Origin: Melampsora larici-populina 98AG31
Taxonomy: Eukaryota > Basidiomycota > Pucciniomycetes > Pucciniales > Melampsoraceae
Assembly (NCBI RefSeq): GCF_000204055.1
Contig: NW_006768802.1
Span: 437,612 to 501,611, forward strand
Direction of reading: 5' to 3'
Length of the DNA stretch: 64,000 nucleotides
Positions 32,930 to 43,519 of this stretch are shown piece after piece. Position 1 is the stretch's first letter, and every line of letters starts with the position of its first letter. The notes beneath the pieces are model-generated. The model was not told the origin of the DNA and made no database searches. It worked only from the letters and a program-made list of their open reading frames with translations. The translations under genes and the position numbers were made by a program.

Positions 32930-33322
32930 CATGTCACAGTGCGTGACTTCTCATTTCTCGGCCGTACAGACGTGCGACACGGTTTCTTTGCATCCATGAT
33001 TTGCAGAGTCCACGTATGCTAAAAAACAGTGTCCAGAGACTCAGAGTCTGGAAATCTAACATCTTTTGTCTAGCTGTCACTCCGGCATGAATCTAGCCAA
33101 GAAGAGCTAGCCAAAGCATCCCACATGAATCGAGAAAAGATTCAAAGGGATGTTGAATTTCTTACAATCAAGGCGTGTCAACTTAGTCACCTACAAACAA
33201 AATGAGAGCTTTTAAGGAATTGCCGGCCATGTGCGAACGTGCGAAAATACAACTCGTAAGATCGGAACTAGTTGATTGCTGGATGAATCTACCTAAAGCT
33301 ATTTGTGAATGGCTCCCGATCT
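32930..33322. other. Short spacer between tRNA-Trp and the thioesterase gene
   Basis: No gene seen. It contains the 3' flank of the thioesterase gene and the 5' flank of the tRNA. Confidence 0.45.
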
Positions 33323-34236
33323 TCAGGAAGAGGCTATATGGGGATCCGATAAGAGACCTGTGGTAGCTTTCCGAACTGTTGGACTCATCTCGACCCTTGA
33401 TCGGGATTCCGAGTCGACGAAAACATGGACAAAAGAACCAAAGGCGGCACAGCCAGCTTCTTCATTACGCTCCAAAGCGAGTGTCACGTTTCCATTTGCT
33501 TCGGTAGATCCGGGTTGCCTAGCTGCTGAACGGGCAGGCCAAAGGGCGAGTCGCCAATGCACGCTCGATTTCCCCACGTGTTGTGTTGCGAGTCCGACTA
33601 ATAATGTAGTAGGGAACCCGACCGGTGCAAGATAAGTGCAACTTGAAGATACCACAAAAGCCATCGGTGACACTCCACGATCGTCTGCACACTTATCAAT
33701 AAGGAATTTGTTGACCGTCGTGTCAAAGAGATGATAGTAGTACGCGCTTTAATCGGAGAGAGATGGAAGCATTGTTTCCAAGTCCGACATTCCATCAAGC
33801 ATCATCACATCAAAATCTCTTATTCAAACCAAGATCTGCTTGTCACATCCTTTTTAGAAAGACTGACTTGTTCATGTGTCCATATTGATCATTATCCTGC
33901 AAGCATAACATGTGCAGAAAGATAATCAAGTCAGCTGGGAAGAATACATGTAGGAGGGGTGCAGATAGGACGAGAATTGGGAAGATTGTGTCAACGAACC
34001 GACCATCTAGTTTGGATCGGTATCCAATAGCGGTATGTTTCGGCACGCTTCCATACGTCATCGGGGTTTTTGGCTATCGAAGCGGGGGCCGCAGTAGTTA
34101 GAGATGATTGATCGTTCGGCATCTCTTTCGAAAGTCCTCGACTGCTGGTATTTGTCGCCGAATTGTCTCTAACTACTGCCGGCGTGTTGAGGTGCGAAGC
34201 AATCCGAGCAAGTCGGAGAGCTGGTTTAGCTTGCAT
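33323..34236 (-). CDS. Hotdog-fold acyl-CoA thioesterase (4HBT family), likely mitochondrial
   Basis: Three minus-strand exons, 34236-34000, 33896-33868 and 33746-33323, give 229 residues without a break. The N-terminal 55 residues are rich in Arg/Ala/Ser and nearly free of acids near the start (MQAKPALRLARIASHL), like a mitochondrial presequence. The hotdog core begins YRYWIPIQTRWS. It then carries the active-site block DNDQYGHMNN across the tiny second exon (29 nt), followed by YYYHLFDTTVN, VVSSSCTYLAPV and GKSSVHWRLALW, and ends with a VHVFVD strand. These match fungal 4-hydroxybenzoyl-CoA thioesterase-like proteins that hydrolyse acyl-CoA esters. The first donor is GTTCGT; it was picked because it alone restores the conserved WSDND join. 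The gene is GC-richer than its surroundings, and a MITE sits 213 bp upstream of the start. Confidence 0.87.
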
Positions 34237-34448
34237 GCTTGATGGCCTGCTTGCCTGCTTGCTTGAGTGGGCGCCAAACTGGTGGAGACAAGGTGAGATG
34301 TGAGACTCTGACTTTGATCAGGAAGGAGGCGCGGGGATAATCGATAGCCGAGCTGTGCAAATGCGTGCAGGGGTCGTGGAGCACAAACATGTGTCTCAAA
34401 CATGACAAAGACACCGAGGGCAGGGCACTGACCGCAGGCTCATGAGTC

Positions 34449-34841
34449 ACAGGATGGGGGCGCAAAAATAATAACGCGCCCAGGCGCGCGCCAAAACATC
34501 TCGGAAACAAGGTGGGCGCGCCCAAAGGCCTGTATGCCTCATAGTCAGAAAGTGGGGCTTTCCACGTGTTTATTTTCTTATAAAATCCATTTCAAGTTGT
34601 TTTATGAATCAACTTCAATTAACATTAGACCTTCAAACAATCTATCTTCCACCTTATCAGCAACAAATATGTATTTAAGGTTGGTTAAAATGCATTTCCT
34701 GGATTTTTTCGCATTTTTTCATGTTTTTTCATTTTTGCGCGGTGGAAGGCCGCGCCTAATGCGCCAGTGACGCCTAGACGCACCCTTTTCACAAGAACAC
34801 ACCAGGGCGCGCCTTTTTTTAAGGCTGCGCCCCCATCCTGA
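34449..34841. mobile_element. hAT-type MITE, family D copy 1 (393 bp)
   Basis: Ends (A)CAGGATGGGGGCGCA and TGCGCCCCCATCCTGA, flanked by the perfect 8-bp duplication CATGAGTC (34441-34448, 34842-34849). Eight-bp duplications and CAGG-type ends fit hAT transposases. Both ends are GGCGCGCC-rich while the middle is AT-rich. It lies in the upstream region of the thioesterase gene and could alter its promoter. Confidence 0.88.
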
Positions 34842-35020
34842 CATGAGTCATGGCAGCTCTCCACCGTACCTTACGTCCCACGGTACTTGAGCCGTCTTAC
34901 CGCCGGCGCAACGGGCAGGCCCCTCACTTTGGCACAATAAGGCACAGTGCCTTCATGATTGAATTATGACGCAAGACCAAAGTCAGAATTCTAACATCTT
35001 GCGGTCTTTCAATACTTGTA

Positions 35021-35120
35021 CAGCTGTTGTGAGAATCATTGGTAACTTTTCTTGCAAATGTGTTGTGTCGGGATTTAACCCAAATCTGGTAAAAACTAAA
35101 AAACCCCGTTTTTGACAATG
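35021..35120 (+). repeat. Dispersed repeat E, copy 1
   Basis: About 100 bp beginning CAGCTGTTGTGAGAATCATT and including GGGATTTAACCCAAATCTGG, related to copies at 48062-48175 (opposite strand) and 56423-56525. Possibly a transposon terminus. Confidence 0.6.
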
Positions 35121-35556
35121 GGTACTGTGAGATAGATGTCATTCAATGGACATCTAATGACATTTCTCCGAGTTGACGGATCTCACAACAATCATATCTA
35201 CAGTTTCAAGACCAAGAAAGCCTTTCTACGTATACAGGGATATGTACAAAGGGTTTCTCGCCCCATTCTGTTGGTTGTCTTTCCCTCACGTACCACTCCT
35301 CGACTGCTCATTTTACGCTTGCTCATTTTCCACTTTCTTGTTTTTGTTCCAATCTTGATTCCCCTTTCTGTCTGTCTTGCTCTCAATCCAAATTTCGTTT
35401 TTTTTATATCAGCTCAGAACAATCTCGGTTTCAATACAAATCACAGTTTCTCTTCAATTTAACCTAATTTGATCATATTCTCTATTTAATATTCAAGATG
35501 CCCAAAAATCTTTACAGCACAGACATCAAGCTGCTTGTTGGTTTGAAATTTATCAA

Positions 35557-36541
35557 ATGACCCGCGCGGTGGTCACCAATCCTTGGGACCATATGCAAGC
35601 CGGCGCGCCATCCGCTCTAGGAGAGCCTGAGAAGCAATTTGTATTGCAAGCACTCAAAGTGGATCCAACCCTTTATCTTGACAAACTCAAGGCCAAGATT
35701 CAAGATACTTTTGGGAGAACCATCTCCTTGAAAACTCTCTCAACCAAATTGTGTTCTTGTCTGTGTTGGACTCATAAAAAGTCCCGCACTGTCCATCCCA
35801 ACCAGTCCGTGATTGCCCGTGGTGCCTATATAGAGGAGATATCACAAACTGATCCTTGCTGTCTAGTTTTTGTTGGTAAGTCAGTATGGTATGACCTTCA
35901 TTCATCCCACCTTTGACTAACAGTGACGATTTGATTTTGGCAGATGAAACGGCAATATTGAAAAGAAGATTGTATTGGACTCACGCGCGCGCTCCTATTG
36001 GTCAAGGGTCAACCCGCCTCCAGAGGCCAACTCAGGCTTTCCAATGGTCAGCCTCGCCTGTGATTTCCATGGATGATGTGGTAGCTGTGTCTATCCAACC
36101 GGGCGGGTACTCCAGGCTCGACTTTGAGTCCTTTTTGGAAAAAGACTTGGTAAGTCTTTTTTGGGTTTAATTTAATTGGTGCTTGTTTATGTCTTCACAG
36201 TAACTGACTCGTATGTATCTGTAATAGCTCCCAGCCATGAACCCATTCCCTGCTTGGAACAGTGCTCTGATCATGGCCAACACCCCCATCCACCATGGTG
36301 GCAGAGTAGAAGAACTCTGCGCTGCCCAATGTGTGAGGTTGATTTATCTCCCCCCTACAACCCTGATTTCAATCCGATCGAGAAAGGCTTTTCGGTTCTA
36401 AAATCCAGACTTAGACGTTCTCAGGTTATGCAACAGGCCCTGAGTGCAGATGATGAGAAAGCTGCGTTATTCATTGCATGTATGGAGTTGTTCACTGAAG
36501 ACGTTTGTCAAGGTTTTTTTAGAGGTAGCGGTTACTTATAA
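35557..36541 (+). pseudogene. Tc1/mariner-type (DDE_3) transposase, inactivated
   Basis: Exons 35557-35875, 35944-36149 and 36228-36541 join by GT-AG introns of 68 and 78 bp. The first part (ALGEPEKQFVLQALKVDPTL) is the helix-turn-helix linker of this family. The catalytic D1 spans the first junction (FV-DET). The second Asp, expected in an IMDN-x-IHHGG motif, is Ala here (LIMANTPIHHGG), so the site is dead. A 1-nt loss in the C-run at 36350-36355 shifts the frame just before PPYNPDFNPIE, which holds the third acid. The N-terminus is also short: a 20-codon start (MPKNLYSTDIKLL, 35498-35560) ends in TGA and the usual homeodomain-like part is missing. The end repeats of the element were not identified. 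Confidence 0.82.
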
Positions 36542-37275
36542 TCACCACATCTTACTGACTTCTTCAGGTATATTCACAATGTTTCTGATAGATAATTCAA
36601 ATCTTTTGGTATTCTATTTGTGTTACTTTGGATATTTCAAACACACTTAAAGGTGATTGAATGAAATGTTTATTCAAAATTATCAAATACAAAACATTTA
36701 GTAACATTATGAGGTCTTATCAAGCTAGACCAGCTATAGCTATCTTTTTTTGTCTATTGAAATCAAACTTCTATATTGTCTTTTTAGGTTGAGGTATTTT
36801 GATATAAAGATAAACATGTTATCTATAAATTTAAACATGTGATTGATTTTCAAATTAATTGGAAACTTATGGCTCCAAAGTATAGTATGGTCTTTTAGCT
36901 CTTTGGTTGAATATCTAAACCAGTTATCGATGTGATTTGTAATCCACAATAATTTTCTATGGAAATTGGTACTTACAAATTTTGTTTGAAGTTTAGTTTT
37001 GTTTTGAATCTTATGAATGTAATCCCAAACTTTTTGGAATTGTGAAACTTGAAACTTATATTAAAGAAACTGACGTAAATTGTGAGTTAGTGGCGCCACA
37101 TGAACCCTTTGAAGCAAATTGTTAGAGCTCTCTATAATAATAATCTGTGATTATTATATAAGCTCCATATTGAAGACATTTGTCTGCAAGTAGAACTTGA
37201 GTAACCAATTGTTTTCATCAGTTTGTAACAAATTGATGAATTCACATTAGAAGAAGGTGGATATGATGGATTTGG
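36542..37275. other. AT-rich flank left of the hAT element
   Basis: No gene or clear repeat. It ends with GACCTTAC (37276-37283), the left hAT target duplication. Confidence 0.5.
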
Positions 37276-37506
37276 GACCTTACCAACGCCCCCACAATAC
37301 TGTACTAGTACCCAAGAGTACCGGTACAGTACCTTTTTGACGGTACTGTACTATGTGATACTGGTGTCGGACTCAATGGTACTGAAATAGTATCGAATTT
37401 CAAAGTATTGAATTATCGATACTGTACCCATATTGTACCACTCAAAACTGTTTGTCCACGCACTTCATGGTCAACAGCCTTTACCTTTGAACTTATCATC
37501 ATCAAG

Positions 37507-40500
37507 ATGAGTGTTCATGAAGAAGAAGTAGAACCACAGACTCCTGCCACCCCTCGCCGGACCTCTCGGTCAACAGCTGGCCACAGGTTCCAATCGATCA
37601 TCACTCCTGACGCCTCTGCCTCCACCCCACTTGGTAATCACAATCCCAGCTTTCCTGCAACAAATCGAAAACAACGTCGATCAAGATCGGTTGCTTCATC
37701 TGCTGGGGAAGACGTGAACACCACATCAAGTCAAAAATCCAAGAAGAGGACACGCAAAACAGCTGTTGTATCTCAACCATCCACCGTGGTAAGTCGCTGT
37801 GGGTAACTTTTGATGGAAACCTGAAGTGACTAACACATAATTGTTTGACAAAAAATTGTATGCAGAATCCTGAATCAACTGGACCGCGTCTCGAAATTAA
37901 CCTCGGTCAGAACTCGGATACTGAAAACAGCAAAGTAAAAGATCCGAAGCCAAAAGCATCTTTTGAGCCCATACTGGACTACTTTGATGCGCCTATCCAA
38001 GGAGACCAAGATGTGAGTACCTTTCAGCAGTTATCATGTGACTCTTAGTGTTCATCGGCTCATTTTTGTTGCATGAATGACCCAAATAGCCACCAGAAGG
38101 TCCTTTTCTATCATTCCCGTGCAAGTATTGCGGCAAGACCTACCGTGGTGGAGACGGGACAAATAGAAACCTCTTGAACCACCGTGATGGCTCATTTCAA
38201 GGTTGCAAGTCAGGAAAAGCATGCAAGATGCGTGAAAAAGCTATAGCTCAAGGTTCTCAGTTACCAATCACAGCTTTCGAGCAACGGAAGATTGATCATG
38301 AAACCGATCCAGAAAATATACCAGTCATTTCTGAGAAACATCCGTTTGACAACACGATGTTGAATCAGATCGTCAGTGTGTGGATGGTACGACAAGCCCA
38401 GCCTTGGGAGCGCATTGAAAATCCTTATCTACGTGCTGCCTTCACCTATGCCAACGACAAAGCTAAATTATATGGAAGCACGTGGGCTGCAAAGCAAGGG
38501 CATCGAATATATCTATCGCTGAGTAATGCGGTCATCACTGAATTGAAGGTATTCTCCTGCTCTTATTTAGTTATTCTTGTCCAAATTGCTTGCAGCTGAT
38601 TCTCAAGTGAACTCGTAGAATCTTGGCAGCAAGTTCACCTTGATACATGATAGCTGGACTACGAAAGGGAATCGGTATGCCTTCTTGGGGTTTTCAGTCA
38701 CATACATTGATGAAAACTGGAAGTATGTAGTTCGTCACTTGGGAATAAAGTTGATAGCCTGGTATCACAAAGGCGAGTGGCTTGCTGAGCCACTTGTGAC
38801 AATCCTCAAGAAGCATGGTCTCTATCAAAAGATGAGTGTTTCCTTCAATTTAGTTTTCTATTCTACCACGTGAAATTTGCTGATTGATAATTTGTTTTGT
38901 TTATCCACATGATTGCACAGACCACAGACTCTGGTTCGAATAATAATACACTTGCCCGAACAATGCACCAGTCTTTCCAAAAAGCCGCCGAAGAAGATAA
39001 TGAACAATATGATTGGGATCCTCAGCGCCGTCACATCCGATGCTTCTGTCATAAAGTTGCATTAATTGTCAACGCTGGTCTCTCTGCAATTGGCACAGCT
39101 ACACCAGAGCCATCAGCAATCAAAGAGTTGCGCCGAGGAGCTTTTCCGATCCCGCACCACCTCGAAACAGTTGTCAAAGAAGATGAGGAGAATGCAAAAG
39201 AGTCTCCAAGCAGCCCTGCAGGTGAAACCTGCTCGATTCAAGAAGTCGATATTCTTGATTGTGGTGATGAAGATCATGACGAGGTTGACATAGGTGGGTC
39301 AGCAGTTGATGACTCATGGTATAATGATGAAGATACTCCTGGTCATGCAGAGCCGCCTACACAGCTGGTCAACCCACCAAACCGTTCACAGAATACTTTG
39401 TTTCAAAATGCAAGCGCACCACTGGTTCCACTGGATGTGCTACTAAAAAAGGTGCAATTTTTCTATTTTGGGTTCTCCTTTTGATATAATTGGTTAGATA
39501 ACAATCTGGCCGTTTCCAATCATGTAGTATGATTTTGTCTTACGCAAGTTGGCTGGTTTAGCCCAACTTTGCCAGGTGTTTGATGCAACAGCTCAGTCTT
39601 TGGGGATCAAAGTACGTAAATTGATACCAGGTTATGGAATACGCTGGAATATCAAATGGGATAGCCGAACTCGTGGATGGGAAGCACGTGATGTAAGGGA
39701 AAACACTGCATCCATTGATATTCATTCTAGCTGACGTATCCTTATGTGGTTCAGGTAATTGATGTGATCCTGGAAAAGGATAGGATTAGCCATTCAAATA
39801 CTAGACGGCCCCGCAACAATCCAGACTCTCAGGCTGATATAAACGATGATTCACCAAGCGGGATATTCCAAGGTGTGACATTTACACACGAAGACTGGCG
39901 GAGAATCAAGCTACTCAACAACGAGCTCGAGGTGTGTACATCTTCATCTCTAATGCAAAAATTTGTGCTGATTACCTCTGGACAAAGTATTTTGTCAAGG
40001 TAACATCAAGGATGGAGGGTGATGGTCCCACTGGATGCATGGTCCTCCGAGAATATCAGCTTCTTAGGGACCACCTCAAGATGAAGCTCCGCCCACACAA
40101 CCGTAACAGTGAACTCTATCCAATGTTCTACGCAATGAACAAACGAGTCAAAACTTATCTTGCTCAAGCCCTTGCTTGCGACGTCATCGTCATGGCAACA
40201 ATGTTACATCCTAGCTGGCGTTTGGAGTTCTTTCACGCTGCCTTTGGTGAACACTTGGCTGAATCTCGCAGAGCCAAATCCTTGTTTCAATCCGAATTTT
40301 ATTGACGTCAAGTACGGCTTGATGATTCTAAACCGCCAGCTGAAATGCCCTCTTCTGAAGCCATTGATGAGGAGCCAGTTGACCCTATGCTTCACATTCA
40401 CGACCAACAATCAACTGAAAATTCTTCCGATGAAATGACCGAGTTTTCAAGCGTCAAGGGTTTATCTCAGGAAATGGCACGAAACCCACATCTTGCTCTT

Positions 40501-40870
40501 GATTGGTGGAAGGTACGGTCGTTCCTCAATATATCACTGGCGGCATGAGAAACTGATTGCTTTTACAAAATGCATGTAGGTCAATGCCAACAAATATCCT
40601 GTCTTGTCATCCCTAGCACACGACTTCCTTGCGAGTAGTGGTTCATCCTGTGCTGTCGAAAGAACATTTTCAGCGGCTGCTGACGTCTGCGGGATGGATT
40701 GAGGATCCCTCAAACCTAGAGTCATTGAACGCTGTGTCAGTAGCCGTATATGGATGGCTAATGGTGTTCCTCTTACATTGAATCTGAAGCACACAGGTGA
40801 AGTCCTGAATGACTGTCTTGCAGCTGATGAGACTAAGAGAGTTCGCCGAGCTGCTGTTGGATTGAAGTGA
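37507..40870 (+). pseudogene. hAT transposase, ten exons, two in-frame TGA codons
   Basis: Exons: 37507-37788, 37866-38012, 38090-38548, 38619-38837, 38921-39451, 39528-39692, 39755-39931, 40000-40512 and 40580-40870 (I write nine joined segments; the eighth spans the first TGA and may hide a further junction). Parts in order: a basic Ser/Thr-rich N-terminus; a BED-type zinc finger (CKYCGKTY...H...C, exon 3); first catalytic Asp in LIHDSWTTKGN; second in TTDSGSNN; the C-x-C-H motif RCFCHKVALIVNAGL; an acidic insert; and the C-terminal hATC dimerisation domain (YPVLSSLAHDFLA...AVERTFSAAA). TGA codons at 40303-40305 and 40699-40701 stand where the frame continues and the family reads on. The exon 4 donor (GTTTCC) is weak. 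Without these stops the gene would look complete. Confidence 0.82.
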
Positions 40871-41180
40871 GATTTTACACCAGAAGCCGCTGTTCTATTT
40901 TTTGAACATAAATTTTATCAAATGGCTTTGTGTCTTTACTTTAAAATCGTGTTGTTAGGAAAACCTTTCACCAAATGACTCAAATTTTTAGAACTTTCTA
41001 TCTATTTGTTTGCAAAGATTGTTTTCTTTCTATTTGATGTATGTAAAATATGACTGCAGCTTAGCTAAAAAAGTACCAATTTGACGATTGCTGAGGATCT
41101 TGGAGAAATTACATCTGCGTGATTGACATCCGAGTTTGGAATTCCAGAGATTGTAATTGATCTTCTTATTGATATTTATT

Positions 41181-41352
41181 GATATTGGCTCACTGCCTTC
41201 CAACAAACTTCAAATGAGTTCGAGTCAAAATTGAGATATTTGGTTTATTGATATTGGCTCACTGCCTTCCAACAAACTTCAAATGAGTTCGAGTCAAAAT
41301 TGAGATAGTTGGTTTATTGATATTGGCTCACTGCCTTCCAACAAACTTCAAC
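41181..41352. repeat. 69-bp tandem repeat, about 2.5 copies
   Basis: Units begin GATATTGGCTCACTGCCTTC at 41181, 41250 and 41319 and are almost identical, so the duplication is young. It lies in the 3' non-coding part of the hAT element. Confidence 0.93.
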
Positions 41353-42027
41353 TGATGGTTATAAAATGAAATAATCAATGATTAAGCAATGTCTGAAGGA
41401 TGGTTGATTGGCACTTTGGTGACTGTGTGCATTGGATGTAGAAACAATCGGTAGGGTCAAGAAAGAATTGAAAGGGTTGGTAAGTAAGTTAAATAAGAAG
41501 GGTAGATGGTGCATTGGGTCGCTACTATTTATATCATCCAGGACTGCATTTGATCCTTTGGTTAAATGAAAAGCAGGATCGGACAAACGCAAAAGCAACT
41601 CCAAAGATATTTCTCACAACAAGCAAAGAAATTGTCCTCGCTGGATCAGACAAAAGCAAAAGCAATTGAAAGCAAATGTTCTCCTTGATAAAACAAACTC
41701 TTGCTTCAACTTGAAAAGTTTACAAAAGCCCTATGAAAGAAGCTGTTTGCAGTGATGAACGCCGGTGTTGTTTGATCTGCTTTTGATCAAAAGAGACACT
41801 CATAATCGGTTATAATCTGATACTACCTCATTTAGTACAGTATTGCCTGCTTGATACTGTACAGTGTGAGTATTTAGTATTGCACGGTTGTGTGATACTG
41901 TACTGTGCTTGTATCGGGCAGGGCGATACGGTACCCGAAATAAGATACTTCAAGTATCATGTGGCGGTACTGTACTAGTATCTTGCAATACTAGTACAGT
42001 ACAGTATTGTGGGGGCGTTGACCTTAC

Positions 42028-42527
42028 ATTAATGGGTGATGTCTCGCTTTGGAGACTTGCTCCTGGAACAATTGTCTCATGAAAATCAAAAAGGGAACAA
42101 AGACCACTTTTATTCTTCATAAGAATCTCAAGTCTCACATTTGGATAAGTCAGGAGAATTGAGTCAATTTTTTTTGCAAGTTATCACAAGATTGTGGATC
42201 TGTGTCTGCAACATCATACAAAGAGGGCACAGCAAAGAAATGAAAAAGATGGAAACAAACAAGACTTAAGGAACCGCAAACACATGGGTCATGCGTCTGA
42301 AAAACAGAGGCAGCAGCAAGCAAAACAAGACGGAAACAAGCCAAAACACAGAGCAGAAAACAAAAGACCACTTTGAATCATTAAAAAAGAGAATAAAGGA
42401 AATTTCTTATCCTTTGATTTGTAAAACATTCAAAGAGCCAGATGAACACCAACATAACAGGAAGACACAACTTTGCCTTGTTAATCAGGAAAGGAAGGAA
42501 CACATCTTCCTAAGAAAAAGAACCCAA
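42028..42527. other. Intergenic stretch right of the hAT element
   Basis: No supportable gene. It contains the 3' flank of the minus-strand gene at 42528. Confidence 0.4.
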
Positions 42528-43510
42528 TCAGAACTCGGGGGAAGAAGAAATTTGGTTAGATTCCAAGTGACTTTCCAGGGCATCTTTATCTGGGAGGGCT
42601 TCGACTTTGCCCTTGAGAACATTTGCCCATTCCATGGCCTCACTGAGGAGGTGAGCGGCAAGAGCTGGGTGCATCCCGCGGGCTGTCAAAGAGGTCTCTG
42701 TGAATTGCACGCTAGGGATTAAGTTGGTCCAAGATTTCACGCCGGCGCTCTTGAGAATCATTCGAGTGGTGTTGGCCTTTTCAGGAACATTGCAATGGTC
42801 CAAGAAACGCTCTAGGGCTTTGGCATGAGCTCTGTCCTGGGCCTTGGGGTATCCAGGAGTTTTGCGGTGAATGAGATTTGAAAAGCTGGATAGAGCTTGT
42901 TGATCAGTCCAAGGCTCGATCTGGGAGTTGCCAACCTCAAATGTATCAGAGTAGAAGCTAGGTTGAGATGACACGTTTGGCCCATCGGATGGGGGATCTG
43001 AAGAGATCACGATGGGTATGCCCTTTCCCAAGGCCTTTGGCAAAACTGAAGAGCAAAGGTCAAACAAGAAGAGCAAAGGACAAAAGAAACAATCATCAAT
43101 TCGGGCCAAAAGTTTCTAAGAAGGGAAAGAAGTGACATTACCTGCTTCTTGTTTAATGTGAAAATTGATAGGTGATGGGGGATCAGAAGACAAATGGATG
43201 GTAATGCCTTTGGAGAAGGTCTTTTTGGAAGGTGAACCTGTCATTATCACACAATAACTGATGAGACTTCAACAGTGAAACGGGAGTTGATACGGAGACA
43301 GCTTACCTGGTTCAATTTTGATCTTTTTGGCCTCATCTTCAGGGCGGGAATAAACCAAACGGAAGGAAGATCAGATTTTGGTTATGAATGAAACTAGAAG
43401 AGAAAACCGCGTACCTGGGAGAGCTTTAGCCTTATTGTGGGTGTCAGATAAAGTGAAACCAGCGAAAGAGGCTGATTGCGTTGGCTTGGCAGTGGTTGGA
43501 GTTTGAAACA
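42528..43510 (-). CDS. Unrecognised four-exon gene with repeated SSDPPS motif
   Basis: Minus-strand exons are about 43510-43415, 43336-43307, 43237-43142 and 43045-42528. All junctions are GT-AG in phase 1, giving about 245 residues. The 5' end is uncertain: the open frame has no ATG, so the true first exon may lie further right or be lost. Visible features: a sumoylation-like IKIEPG (exon 2/3); two copies of a short motif, SKGITIHLSSDPPSP in exon 3 and GKGIPIVISSDPPSD at the start of exon 4, so exons 3 and 4 share a duplicated start; and a helical C-terminal region of about 170 residues (W-x-DQQALSS..., KAQDRAHAKALERFLDHCNV, HPALAAHLLSEAMEWA). No known family. Its neighbour at 45.1-46.5 kb is transcribed in the same direction. 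Confidence 0.55.
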
Positions 43511-43519
43511 AAAGCTTTG

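Larger units (their letters stand above)
37284..42019 (+). mobile_element. hAT transposon, 4736 bp, complete ends
   Basis: The ends are inverted: CAACGCCCCCACAATACTG... on the left and its complement on the right (the extra C at 37284 is the only asymmetry). The 8-bp duplication GACCTTAC stands at 37276-37283 and 42020-42027, the hAT hallmark. Both subterminal regions (37295-37440, 41815-42010) are packed with GTACTGTAC/GATACTGTA palindromes, probable transposase binding sites. Inside is one ten-exon transposase gene with two premature stops and a 69-bp tandem repeat near the 3' end. Confidence 0.92.

Noticed and set aside
33309..33635. 108-codon plus-strand frame
   Set aside because: Antisense shadow of exon 3 of the thioesterase gene, which has clear family motifs on the minus strand.
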